22,078 bases of DNA from Leptospiraceae bacterium (GTDB taxonomy: Bacteria; Spirochaetota; Leptospiria; Turneriellales; Turneriellaceae). How positions within the stretch are numbered: position 1 is the first letter of the stretch; every line of letters starts with the position of its first letter. Both the position numbers and the translations under genes were made by a program. Shown here piece after piece: positions 1 to 8,028 of this stretch. The notes under the pieces were generated by a model. It saw only the letters and a program-made list of their open reading frames with translations, made no database searches and was not told the origin of the DNA. The stretch covers positions 1 to 22,078 of the forward strand of contig JAEUSA010000414.1 in NCBI GenBank assembly GCA_016788945.1, in the 5' to 3' direction.

Positions 1-61
1 AGGGTCCTGAGGCTGTTCCGCACTAACTTCTGCGAACACCTGACGGCATATTTTTTAACCC

Positions 62-1294
62 ATGCCATTTGCCATCGAAGCCACCGACGGATCAGCCCGC
101 GCCGGCCGCCTCACCTTCAGGCGCACGGCACCGCGCAAAGACGGCCTCCATGCCGGCGCGGAGTCCGAGACTTCCTGTTTCACGACACCGCGCAAAGACG
201 GCCTCCGGCCGGCCGCTGGCCGGGCAACGCCCGGCGCGGAGTCCGATGCCTCTTCTATCACGATCGATACCCCTGTTTTTATGCCTGTCGGCACGCAGGC
301 CACTGTCAAAGCAATCACACAGGAAGACCTCGAAGAAATCGGCTTCAGGCTGATTTTAGGTAACACCTACCATCTATACCTGCGGCCCGGTGAGGATGTC
401 ATACGCGAGGCGGGCGGCATACACAACTTCATGTCGTGGCCGTTTGCCGTACTGACCGATTCGGGTGGTTATCAGGCTTTTTCACTGAGTGAAAATGTTA
501 AACTCGCCGATCACGGCGTCATCTTCCGTTCGCACCTCGACGGCAGCGAACATCTATTTTCGCCCGAGCGCACCGTAGCAATACAGCGGGCAATCGGCTC
601 TGATATCATGATGCCGATCGATGACTGTGCGCCCTACCCTGCTGACGAAAAACGCCTCAAAGAAAGCCTCGTTCGCACGCACCGCTGGCTTGCCGAGTGC
701 AAACAGCACTGGCTGCGCGACCCCCGCCATCAGAAGCTGTTCGGCATATCACAGGGCGGGGTTAACGCCGCTCTGCGCGCTGAAAGCGCACGTGCGGTCA
801 GCGATCTCGATCTGCCAGGTTATGCGATCGGGGGACTCTCGGTCGGTGAACCGCTCGAACATTTTGTGCCTTCGCTCGGCGCGGCAATCGAACATTTACC
901 GCAACACAAACCGCGTTACGTGATGGGGGTCGGCACCATTCCTGAAATTCTCAACGGCGTCGAACTTGGCGTCGACATGTACGACTGCGTATTGCCGACG
1001 CGTAACGCGCGCAACGGGCAGGTATTTACCTCTACAGGCAAAGTTAATTTGCGCAACCTGAAACATGCTCGCTCAGACGATGCCATCGACGGCGAATGCG
1101 GATGCAAAGTGTGCAAAAAATATTCACTGGGCTATATCCGCCATCTGCATAAGCAGAGCGAGATTCTCGGCCTCATGCTCAGCACATACCACAACCTCTA
1201 CTTCATGTACGGATTTATGAAGAATATGCGCAATGCGATCATAGCAGGTAAATTTGCCGAATACCGGGCGCATTGGTTAGGTATCTTTAAGTAA
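62..1294 (+). CDS. tgt: queuine tRNA-ribosyltransferase (tRNA-guanine transglycosylase) with in-frame N-terminal insertion
   Basis: Exchanges guanine-34 for a 7-deazaguanine precursor (preQ1 in bacteria) in GUN-anticodon tRNAs, in the queuosine pathway. Visible motifs are LTDSGGYQ (about 131-138), the active-site GGLSVGE (257-263), the nucleophile region MYDCVLPTR with Asp308, and a zinc site C346-x-C348-x2-C351 with His377 in the STYHN motif. The start ATG gives the expected opening TDGxARxGRLxF. About six residues normally separate that from TPxFMPVGT; here there are about 50. The extra residues (roughly 22-67) come from a duplicated palindromic DNA element and contain two copies of PRKDGL...GAES. 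The total of 410 residues is therefore longer than the usual 370-380. The core looks intact, so the enzyme is probably functional. A PlsC-like gene follows 63 bases downstream on the same strand. Confidence 0.96.
   Translation: MPFAIEATDGSARAGRLTFRRTAPRKDGLHAGAESETSCFTTPRKDGLRPAAGRATPGAESDASSITIDTPVFMPVGTQATVKAITQEDLEEIGFRLILGNTYHLYLRPGEDVIREAGGIHNFMSWPFAVLTDSGGYQAFSLSENVKLADHGVIFRSHLDGSEHLFSPERTVAIQRAIGSDIMMPIDDCAPYPADEKRLKESLVRTHRWLAECKQHWLRDPRHQKLFGISQGGVNAALRAESARAVSDLDLPGYAIGGLSVGEPLEHFVPSLGAAIEHLPQHKPRYVMGVGTIPEILNGVELGVDMYDCVLPTRNARNGQVFTSTGKVNLRNLKHARSDDAIDGECGCKVCKKYSLGYIRHLHKQSEILGLMLSTYHNLYFMYGFMKNMRNAIIAGKFAEYRAHWLGIFK
129..168 (+). repeat. copy A of coding palindromic repeat inside tgt
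   Basis: The left half CACCGCGCAAAGACGGCCTCC (129-149, 21 bases with both ends counted) recurs without change at 186-206. The right half GGCGCGGAGTCCGA (155-168) recurs at 233-246. In this copy only five bases separate the halves. It is translated in frame as part of Tgt and sits where Tgt homologues have only a short turn. Confidence 0.85.
186..246 (+). repeat. copy B of coding palindromic repeat inside tgt
   Basis: Second copy of the element at 129-168, offset by 57 bases (19 codons). Here 26 bases separate the two conserved halves, against five in copy A, a difference of exactly seven codons. The extra core holds the self-complementary GGCCGGCC and a hairpin CCGGGC-AAC-GCCCGG. The outer halves are themselves loosely complementary (GGCCTCC against GGAGTCC). 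Together the two copies account for most of the roughly 44-residue insertion in Tgt. Confidence 0.85.
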
Positions 1295-1357
1295 ATAGTC
1301 CCAAAGCGCCCTACCGTTCTTAATTTTGCAGCCTGTCTTAATTCCACAATTTGCCCT

Positions 1358-2290
1358 ATGGCAAAATTCCCGTGGGAAGACCAGTTCATGGCCAGCGTTG
1401 AATCGTTCGTTGCGGCGGGCATGCCCGCGCACGAGGCGGCAAGCTTATTGAAAGAATACATCCGCCTTTCGCATCTGACAAAACTGCCGGCGATTCTCGA
1501 TTTCGAACACCACCCCGAATTGCTCGACGGCTCACCGCTGCTCGAACCCGACACGGATATTCACGCGCTGATGCATGCCATTTTCGTACCTCTGCTCAGC
1601 CGTTTTACTCTTGAAGGAAAGGAAAATTTCTCGCGCGTGATACCTGCACTCAAGGGTACGGGGGTAACGATTGTCTCAAACCACCTGAGCCTGTTTGATG
1701 CGACCGTCACACAAATGCTGTTGGGTCGCGAGGCGGATTTCACCAAGTACGCAGAACAATTTTTCTTCATCACCGGCCGATTGGTCTTTACTTCAGATTT
1801 TACGCGCGTCGCCGGCCGGGCATTCCGCACGATGCTCGTCGCCTCACCGCGTGACATGGCCGATAACGAATCGATCAGGCGCGAACTGATGCGCCTGAAC
1901 CTGCGTTCGTTCAAAGAAGCGAAAGAGCGACAGAGAAATGGTGAGGCGTTGGTGCTTTACCCCGAAGGCACGCGCAGCCGCAACAACACTATGTTACCTT
2001 TTCACGGCCCGCTTTTCAGCTACCTCGATGGCACCGTCGTTCTACCGGTAGCGGTCGAAGGACCCGAAAAAATTCTGCACGCCGAAAGTTTTATGTTCGG
2101 TTTTACCGAGGGTGCGATGCGTATCGGTGAGCCGGTATTTATCGGCGCGGCCAGCGACGCTCCAGCGGGAATTCCAGCGCTTGATGCGTCGCAATTTCCC
2201 AAAGATACACGCAAACAAGAAACCATGGACGCCATCGGACGCATGGTGGCCGCGCTGTTACCTGCGCAGATGCGCGGTGCATATGCCTGA
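1358..2290 (+). CDS. PlsC-family 1-acyl-glycerol-3-phosphate acyltransferase-like protein
   Basis: Probable glycerophospholipid acyltransferase acting at the cytoplasmic face of the inner membrane. The catalytic HX4D motif is NHLSLFD (His109, Asp114). The third family motif is YPEGTRSR (201-208), and VVLPVAVEG (227-235) matches the fourth block. The N-terminal 100 residues are longer than in a minimal PlsC, and I see no clear transmembrane helix, so the protein may be peripheral. The exact acyl acceptor cannot be read from the sequence; it could be lysophosphatidate or another lysolipid. It lies between tgt and an adenylate cyclase on the same strand, with gaps of 63 and 52 bases. Confidence 0.85.
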   Translation: MAKFPWEDQFMASVESFVAAGMPAHEAASLLKEYIRLSHLTKLPAILDFEHHPELLDGSPLLEPDTDIHALMHAIFVPLLSRFTLEGKENFSRVIPALKGTGVTIVSNHLSLFDATVTQMLLGREADFTKYAEQFFFITGRLVFTSDFTRVAGRAFRTMLVASPRDMADNESIRRELMRLNLRSFKEAKERQRNGEALVLYPEGTRSRNNTMLPFHGPLFSYLDGTVVLPVAVEGPEKILHAESFMFGFTEGAMRIGEPVFIGAASDAPAGIPALDASQFPKDTRKQETMDAIGRMVAALLPAQMRGAYA

Positions 2291-2342
2291 CAGCACCACT
2301 ATTATCGTTTGACACCCCCTACGGTACTACGCTTCGTGAGGC

Positions 2343-4757
2343 GTGGAAGAGCATAAGCGTTCAGCCGTAAAAAATCTGCTGCTATTCAAGATCTTTACCA
2401 ATGGCAAGGCGCGCCTGCAGTTCGCCGTCACGTCGATACTCGTCGTTCTGCTCGCGGTCTCATCAATCGTTACGCTTGCCTACACCTATATACACGTCTC
2501 CGATGCCGCTCTGCGTTCGGCGCGGCAGATGATGAAGCAGGCGAACAGCGCAACATCGCGCGATATTCTGCGCTTCATGGGCATGGCGCGTCGCACCGTG
2601 CGGGCCGCGGCATGGAGTTTCCGTGATATTAAGGCGGTGCATTCAAACCGCGAGCGGTTATTCCCTTTGATGGCCGGGCTGTTGCGCGCGCAGCGAGAAA
2701 TTTTTGCGATCAGCGTCGGCGACAGCCACGGATCGTTGCTGATGGTGGGCAAAATCTTCGACGACCCTAAGTACAGCGTCGATAAGAAAAAGCCATTGCC
2801 CAAAGAGGTGGTGTATCGCTCACACTTTGTCGACCGGCAGAGCACGCCGATGACGGAGTATTATATCTACATGGACAAGGACATGAAAGTCATCGACCGT
2901 GAAAATGTCCCGGCGGGTAAAATCAAATATGACGCGCGCACCAAACAATGGTATAAAGACGCAGACGAACACAAAGAAAATACGTGGACCGACATGCGCA
3001 TCTACTCAAACGGCGAATTTGGGACAGCAAATGTGCAGGCGATTACCAACGACGCAGGTGATACCCGCCTCGTGGTATCGACCAGTATCGCCCTGTCTTT
3101 GAAAGAAGGTATTTCGTCACGCTTGCATATTGGCCAGAACGGCATTGGGTTTCTGGTCGATGGCGACGGACAGTTGATCGCATATCCAGAACGCAATAAG
3201 ATTACCAAGTGTGCTCCCCCCGGCGAAGACGGGCGTGCCAAATGTGAGTTCCAGAAAGTTACCGAGGTGGGTAATCCGGCGCTCGCCGCCGCATTTGCCA
3301 AATACAAAGAACGCACCAACCTCGATGATGAAAAGAACATACCGAAACGACTGAACTTTCAAGATTATATGCGGGCGATCAAACGCCTTGACGAAGACGG
3401 CCGCGAGGCATTCGACAAAGCCTACGCGATCAATGAGGCAGAAAAAACCATTCTGCTCAAGAAACCCGTCACCAAAGAGGTGAAAGAACTCATACCCGAC
3501 ATACTCGACTCGATCGGTTACACCTATAATGTACGCTTCAGCGCCAATGATCAAGAGTATCTCGCGAGCTTTCGCGAGTTTCCCGAGAGTTATGGCAAAG
3601 AATGGATGATCGGGGTTCTGGTTCCGGTCAACGACTTCATCGGCGGCCTGCGCAAGACCATCTTCGAAGTGATATTGATGTCGGCGGGCATCTTATTGTT
3701 ATCGATAGGGTTAATTATCTTTCTCGCACACCGTATTCTGAAACCGCTGAAACTGATCGCACAGGACATGAACCGCATTCAACATCTCGACATCGACGAA
3801 GCGGTGACTCACAAATCTTTTTTCTACGAAATCTCTCTCATATCCGATGCGCTCGCATCGATGAAACATGGATTAAAAGCGTTCAGCAAATTTGTACCGT
3901 TCACTCTCGTCAAACAGCTGATCGCGTCAGGTAAAGGCGCCGAACTGGGCGGCGAAAAGCGACGCCTGACCATGATGTTCACCGACATTGCCAATTTTAC
4001 CACAATTTCGGAGAGTATGACGACCGAAAGCCTGCTGCAGCATATTTCAGAATACCTCGACAACCTGACGACGATCATTCTTGCTGAGCAAGGCACGGTC
4101 GATAAATATATCGGCGATGCGATTATGTGCTTCTGGGGTGCTCCGAACCCGGTTGAAGAACAAGAAGCCCACAGTTGTCTGACAGCGCTGCGTTGTCTGG
4201 CAAAACTCCGCGAACTCAATGCGCGCTGGGCAACCGAAGGCAAGCCGGCACTCAACACACGTTTTGGCATCAGCTCGGGAGACGTCAGCGTCGGCAACAT
4301 GGGTTCGAGCGACCGCATGAACTATACCGTACTCGGCGATGCGGTGAATCTCGCCTCGCGCCTCGAAGCTATAAATAAATATTATGGCACTGATATCATC
4401 ATCGGCGAAAACACGTATGCGGCTGTCAAAGACCGGTTCTGTTTTCGTCCGATCGATGTCGTCGCCGTAAAAGGCAAAACGCGCGGTGTGCGTATTTACC
4501 AGCTGCTTGCCGGCAGTGAGAACGACGGTGATCTCGCACCGAGTGCGGCCATATTATCTCTCAAGTCACTCACCGAACGCGCTTTCACCGCATATCTGAA
4601 AAAAGATTTCAAAACCGCCCTGAAGCATTATACCGAACTCAGAAAAAAAGATCCCGATAGTCCACTGGGTGAAATGTTCATCGAACGCTGCCGCGATTAC
4701 ATCAAGAAGCCGCCGGCCGCCAACTGGGACGGGGTGACGCATATGAAAACCAAATAG
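2343..4757 (+). CDS. membrane-bound class III adenylate cyclase with extracytoplasmic cache-type sensor, HAMP and TPR-like tail
   Basis: Makes cAMP from ATP. Order of parts: TM helix at about 25-50; an extracytoplasmic sensor at about 51-435 that contains a cache-type motif (DARTKQWYKDA, 197-207); TM helix at about 439-463; a HAMP-like linker at about 464-517; the cyclase catalytic domain at about 540-722; and a C-terminal helical TPR-like segment. The catalytic set is complete: metal Asp548 (FTDIANF) and Asp592 (YIGDAIM), ATP-selecting Lys588 and Asp666, and transition-state Asn669 and Arg673 (VNLASR). The GTG start is the first possible codon after an in-frame TGA at 2337-2339. GTGAGG lies almost against it, so the ribosome-binding spacing is short. 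The sensed ligand is unknown. Its cAMP may act through a Crp-type regulator such as the one at 9264, which is inference. Confidence 0.93.
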   Translation: MEEHKRSAVKNLLLFKIFTNGKARLQFAVTSILVVLLAVSSIVTLAYTYIHVSDAALRSARQMMKQANSATSRDILRFMGMARRTVRAAAWSFRDIKAVHSNRERLFPLMAGLLRAQREIFAISVGDSHGSLLMVGKIFDDPKYSVDKKKPLPKEVVYRSHFVDRQSTPMTEYYIYMDKDMKVIDRENVPAGKIKYDARTKQWYKDADEHKENTWTDMRIYSNGEFGTANVQAITNDAGDTRLVVSTSIALSLKEGISSRLHIGQNGIGFLVDGDGQLIAYPERNKITKCAPPGEDGRAKCEFQKVTEVGNPALAAAFAKYKERTNLDDEKNIPKRLNFQDYMRAIKRLDEDGREAFDKAYAINEAEKTILLKKPVTKEVKELIPDILDSIGYTYNVRFSANDQEYLASFREFPESYGKEWMIGVLVPVNDFIGGLRKTIFEVILMSAGILLLSIGLIIFLAHRILKPLKLIAQDMNRIQHLDIDEAVTHKSFFYEISLISDALASMKHGLKAFSKFVPFTLVKQLIASGKGAELGGEKRRLTMMFTDIANFTTISESMTTESLLQHISEYLDNLTTIILAEQGTVDKYIGDAIMCFWGAPNPVEEQEAHSCLTALRCLAKLRELNARWATEGKPALNTRFGISSGDVSVGNMGSSDRMNYTVLGDAVNLASRLEAINKYYGTDIIIGENTYAAVKDRFCFRPIDVVAVKGKTRGVRIYQLLAGSENDGDLAPSAAILSLKSLTERAFTAYLKKDFKTALKHYTELRKKDPDSPLGEMFIERCRDYIKKPPAANWDGVTHMKTK

Positions 4758-4759
4758 GT

Positions 4760-5563
4760 TCAGACTTTTGTTTCGCCGAGTAACAACCTGCGCAACCAGT
4801 GCATCGCCTCTTGCTGGGGATAATCCGCATATTCGGCGTGCAGAAAATACAAGGCATCAGGCTTTTGTGTCACCCCCGCAGCGAGACGGTCGGCGCTGCC
4901 GACGATTTCTCTTAGACTTTCGGGGGCGATTTTACCACGCGCCACATCGATAAGCGTGCCGGTCAAAATACGAATCATGTTGTGCAGAAAACCCGAACCG
5001 CGAATATAGATAAATATGTAAGGGGTGGATTCAATAATTTCTACCGCATCGATACGCCGGAACGTACGTTCGCCGCTTTTGACTAATGCGGCCTTCGTAA
5101 AACTAGCGAAATCCTTTTCGCCAATCAGGTGTTCTGCCGCATGCCGCACCGGAGCCCAGTCGAGCTTACCGCGCAGCCAGAGAGATTTAAACCACAGGGT
5201 GCCGGGCCGGTAAGGCGCATTACAGATAACGTAAACATATTCGCGCGCCAAACACGAAAAACGCGCATGAAAGTTTTCCGGCACGTGCGCTGCATAGCGA
5301 ATCGCAATGTCACGCGGTAGAAGACTGTTCAGTGAATAAATCAGCTCGTCGATCGTCTGCCGGTATTCTGCGGCAAAATGCACAACCTGTCCCAGTGCGT
5401 TGACTCCGGTGTCGGTGCGCCCGGCGCAATAGACCCGCACCTTTTGCCTGAGGGCGATGGCGAGGGCTTTCTCCAGCTCGGCCTGTACCGAGTTCTGTTG
5501 TTTCTGTAACTGGAAGCCGTAATACGCCGCCCCGTCGTACTCGATTGTCATTGCAGTTTTCAT
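4760..5563 (-). CDS. truA: tRNA pseudouridine synthase A
   Basis: Isomerises uridines 38-40 of the tRNA anticodon arm to pseudouridine. The catalytic Asp51 lies in CAGRTDTGVNALGQV, the TruA signature. IEYDGAAYYGFQ (8-19) and GSGFLHNMIRILTGTLIDV (about 198-216) match the conserved N- and C-terminal blocks. At 267 residues it has the family's usual size. The gene is convergent with the cyclase gene, leaving only 2 bases between stops, and divergent from dnaN. The start chosen is the first ATG; a second ATG lies four codons inside and cannot be excluded. Confidence 0.95.
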   Translation of the reverse strand: MKTAMTIEYDGAAYYGFQLQKQQNSVQAELEKALAIALRQKVRVYCAGRTDTGVNALGQVVHFAAEYRQTIDELIYSLNSLLPRDIAIRYAAHVPENFHARFSCLAREYVYVICNAPYRPGTLWFKSLWLRGKLDWAPVRHAAEHLIGEKDFASFTKAALVKSGERTFRRIDAVEIIESTPYIFIYIRGSGFLHNMIRILTGTLIDVARGKIAPESLREIVGSADRLAAGVTQKPDALYFLHAEYADYPQQEAMHWLRRLLLGETKV

Positions 5564-5648
5564 GGTTTCGGGGTGCAGCCTGAGTGCAGGACGACGTCTT
5601 TTTTGCTTTATGTCTTATCAATGCTTTCTCAATGTGCATACCCGCGCT

Positions 5649-6791
5649 ATGAAATTCCAGACGCACAAAGACTCCATTGACAAGGCGGTGCGCCGCATCG
5701 ACGCAATTATACCGCACCGCGACATGGGCACGATGCTTTCTAACCTGCTCATTGCCGTTGAAGCCAAGCAGGTCTCGATAACAGCCTCTGATATGGAAAC
5801 CACAGCGCGCATTACGGTGCCCGTTGAAAGCAGCAAGCCGGGCGAGTTTATTATTCCCGCAAAACAATTTCAAGAATACGTCGGTTCTCTCGTTTCCAAA
5901 GACCTGATCGTCGAAGTCGAATCTGAAGAAAACCCCGACGAAGGCGCGGCGGCATTTCGTGTCAATCTGCGTGGCACCAGCGAAGCCTCCGCGGCATACG
6001 TCATGCCCGGCAACTCGGCAAAACATTTTCCGACACTGAACCGCCTGAGCGATAATAAGCTATTCGCTATCTCGTCTGCAATACTCGAAGAGATGATCCG
6101 TAAAACACAGTACGCCATCTCGCAAGAAGACAACCGTTACATCTACAATGGTGTTTGTTTTCAAGGTAACGGCGACCGCCTGACTCTTGTCGGCACCGAT
6201 GGCCGCCGTCTCGCCGCGATCACGCGCAAACTTTCGGCACCGGTTAACCTGCCGCAAGGGGCCGATGTCGTCGTGCACGCCAAAGCAATACGCGAAATGC
6301 AGAAGCTCATCGACGTCGCCGATGAAGTGTTGATCGGTGTCGAGCAACGCGACCTGTTTGTGCGTGTCGGTGATGCGCAATTGTCGAGCCGTCTGCTCGA
6401 AGGCAAATTTCCTGACTACAAACGCGTGCTACCGCAAGACATTGCGGTACAACTCGATCTCAGCCGCGACAAGCTGATCGAAGCGTTGCAACAAATTCGC
6501 CCCGTCACCGAACCACCCTCGCACCAGTGCCGCGTCGTGCTCGAAGGTAAAAAAATGCATATTACCGGGCAATCTTCAGGCCAGGGCAGCCGCGCCGAAG
6601 TCGCCATCGACGCTGATTACAGCGGTGAACGCCTCGAAATCGGGTTTAATATTACTTACCTGATAGACATCCTCAAAGCACTGACTTGCCCGCGCGTGCG
6701 CATCGGCATGAACGATGCAAACAAACCCCTTGTCGTGCAAGACATCGACGATCCTGATTTTATCGCGCTCGTGATGCCGATGAAGATCTAA
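5649..6791 (+). CDS. dnaN: DNA polymerase III beta sliding clamp
   Basis: Ring-shaped processivity clamp that tethers replicative and repair polymerases to DNA. The reading frame is open from 5562, but the family N-terminus (MKFxxxKDxL-like) begins at the ATG at 5649. The upstream 29 residues are unlike DnaN and overlap the start of truA, so I rejected them. The 380-residue product contains YNGVCFQ, LVGTDGRRLA (about 203-212), LEGKFPDY and the canonical C-terminus ALVMPMKI. No good Shine-Dalgarno precedes the ATG. recF follows five bases after the stop, so the two are probably cotranscribed. dnaA is not directly upstream, which differs from the common dnaA-dnaN-recF order. Confidence 0.96.
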   Translation: MKFQTHKDSIDKAVRRIDAIIPHRDMGTMLSNLLIAVEAKQVSITASDMETTARITVPVESSKPGEFIIPAKQFQEYVGSLVSKDLIVEVESEENPDEGAAAFRVNLRGTSEASAAYVMPGNSAKHFPTLNRLSDNKLFAISSAILEEMIRKTQYAISQEDNRYIYNGVCFQGNGDRLTLVGTDGRRLAAITRKLSAPVNLPQGADVVVHAKAIREMQKLIDVADEVLIGVEQRDLFVRVGDAQLSSRLLEGKFPDYKRVLPQDIAVQLDLSRDKLIEALQQIRPVTEPPSHQCRVVLEGKKMHITGQSSGQGSRAEVAIDADYSGERLEIGFNITYLIDILKALTCPRVRIGMNDANKPLVVQDIDDPDFIALVMPMKI

Positions 6792-6796
6792 GGGGG

Positions 6797-7879
6797 ATGT
6801 CCCTCGCTCGCGTCAAGGCGCTCAAGCTCCACAATTTTCGTAACGCGGAAAAAGCTGAATACGAATTTTCTGACGGCCTTATATTCATCACCGGCAACAA
6901 CGGCGCCGGAAAAACAACGATCCTCGAAGCGATCGGTCTGATCTCATTTCTCAAGTCATTCCGCTCTGCACTCGACCGGGATATGATAAAATCCGGTGCG
7001 AGTTTTTTTCGCGTCGAAGCCGATTTTCTCACAACCGACGCGCACCGCATTGCGATCAGCTATGGCAGAAATCCCGGTGACTTGTCTTCTGCGCTGGCGA
7101 AAAAATATGCATTCGACGGCCGGCAGAATGAAAAGGCCGCCAATATTATCGGCCGTGTACCGAGTGTTGTGCTCTCACCCGACGACATGCGCATCATCGC
7201 GGGCGATCATGCCGAGCGTCGTCGTTTTCTCGATCTCTTGCTTTCGATGCTTTACCCCGCTTACTTTGCAGCGCTGCAGCATTACCAGCGTGCGCTGAAG
7301 CTGCGCAGTCAGGCGCTCAAATCACGGCCCGACGAAGGCGTGCTGACGGCGGTCGACCGCGAACTCGCACAGGCAGGTGTCGAGATACTGGAAAAGCGCC
7401 GGCAGTTTATTCCGGAGTTTGCCACACCCTTCTCAGAAAATGTGGCAAAAATATCTTCAGGCAGCGACACCTGGCTCATTCAATATAAAGGCGATACCAG
7501 TGCAGTGAAAACCCGCGATGACTATCTTGCCATGCTGAAAGAGCACCGGGCAACCGACTTACGGCTCAGACAGACAACCGGGGGCATACACCGCGACCGC
7601 ATTTTTTTCACTCAGGGTGGCGAAACAGAATCGGGTCAGCCTTCCGCCATCCGTGGCTCGGCCGACGGCGCGGTTTCCTCCGGAAACCGCATCCCATCCG
7701 TGCCCCAAGAAATTCGAACAGTCGGGTCGCAGGGGCAAAAACGCACCGCTGCGCTCGCGCTCAAGATGGCACAATTCAGTTATATGCGCGCAAAACTCAA
7801 CGCGACGCCCGTGCTGCTGATCGACGACATTCTCAATGAACTCGATCTGAAGCGGCGCGCGAGCTTTATCGATTTTTGA
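6797..7879 (+). CDS. recF: RecF recombination/repair ATPase, C-terminally truncated by an in-frame TGA and carrying an insertion
   Basis: RecF loads RecA at single-strand gaps as an SMC-like ATPase. Present here are Walker A GNNGAGKTT (33-41), the family block LSPDDMRIIAGD (126-137), GGIHRD (262-267), the ABC signature GSQGQKR (310-316) and Walker B plus D-loop LLIDDILNELD (340-350). The frame then meets TGA at 7877-7879. The same frame continues for 36 codons to 7990 with a typical RecF tail (QVFFTTTDLIGMQDF), so the stop truncates the protein. Neither -1 nor +1 reading restores that tail. Residues about 272-308 are some 26 longer than usual between the GGIHRD and signature blocks. The ATG is preceded at once by AGGGGG, suggesting coupling to dnaN. 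The product lacks the switch region (TTTD), so activity is doubtful unless TGA is read through. Confidence 0.9.
   Translation: MSLARVKALKLHNFRNAEKAEYEFSDGLIFITGNNGAGKTTILEAIGLISFLKSFRSALDRDMIKSGASFFRVEADFLTTDAHRIAISYGRNPGDLSSALAKKYAFDGRQNEKAANIIGRVPSVVLSPDDMRIIAGDHAERRRFLDLLLSMLYPAYFAALQHYQRALKLRSQALKSRPDEGVLTAVDRELAQAGVEILEKRRQFIPEFATPFSENVAKISSGSDTWLIQYKGDTSAVKTRDDYLAMLKEHRATDLRLRQTTGGIHRDRIFFTQGGETESGQPSAIRGSADGAVSSGNRIPSVPQEIRTVGSQGQKRTAALALKMAQFSYMRAKLNATPVLLIDDILNELDLKRRASFIDF
7670..7690 (+). repeat. hairpin within the recF insertion
   Basis: A perfect 9-bp inverted repeat, arms GCGGTTTCC and GGAAACCGC with a 3-base loop, lies in the part of recF that has no counterpart in typical RecF (about 7610-7720). 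A 9-base direct repeat CCATCCGTG flanks it at 7647-7655 and 7694-7702. The sequence does not resemble the tgt repeats, so it may be a different element family. Confidence 0.7.
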
Positions 7880-7990
7880 GGGGCGGGCAATGTCGGGCAA
7901 GTATTTTTCACCACGACCGACCTTATCGGCATGCAGGATTTTCTGAAGACGCTTCGCCAATCGGCGCCAGTGCAGAATATAGAATTGTGA
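7880..7990 (+). pseudogene. detached recF C-terminal coding remnant after the premature stop
   Basis: This stretch continues in the recF frame directly after the TGA and encodes GAGNVGQVFFTTTDL (first 15 residues), ending in SAPVQNIEL before its own TGA at 7988-7990. TTTDL is the conserved switch region of RecF. No start codon or ribosome-binding site lies in it, so it is not an independent gene. It would be restored by a single substitution of the TGA (for example from TTA or CGA) or by stop readthrough. Confidence 0.8.
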
Positions 7991-8024
7991 TTTGCTTCAC
8001 TGCGCTTTGGCGCAGTGAAGCAAA
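7991..8024. terminator. long perfect hairpin between convergent recF and acyl-CoA dehydrogenase genes
   Basis: Arms TTTGCTTCACTGCG and CGCAGTGAAGCAAA form a perfect 14-bp stem with a 6-base loop. It starts the base after the restored recF stop at 7990 and ends five bases before the convergent gene. No U-tract follows on either strand, so it may act as a bidirectional 3'-end structure rather than a classical intrinsic terminator. Confidence 0.6.
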
Positions 8025-8028
8025 CTCG

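Noticed and set aside
129..246. CRISPR-like repeat in tgt
   Set aside because: Only two copies, inside a coding frame, with unequal internal spacers and no unique spacer between regular repeats.
2309..2314. TTGACA as a -35 box for the cyclase at 2343
   Set aside because: No acceptable -10 hexamer is found 16-18 bases downstream.
5562..5648. 29-residue N-terminal extension of dnaN
   Set aside because: Unlike any DnaN N-terminus and overlaps the truA start; the family start matches the ATG at 5649.
5310..6026. 238-residue minus-strand frame overlapping truA and dnaN
   Set aside because: It runs through the start of dnaN and within truA in another frame, has no recognisable domain, and both overlapped genes are certain.
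7877..7990. Selenocysteine or programmed frameshift explanation for the recF TGA
   Set aside because: RecF is not a known selenoprotein, I see no convincing SECIS-like hairpin after the TGA, and neither shifted frame yields the conserved tail.
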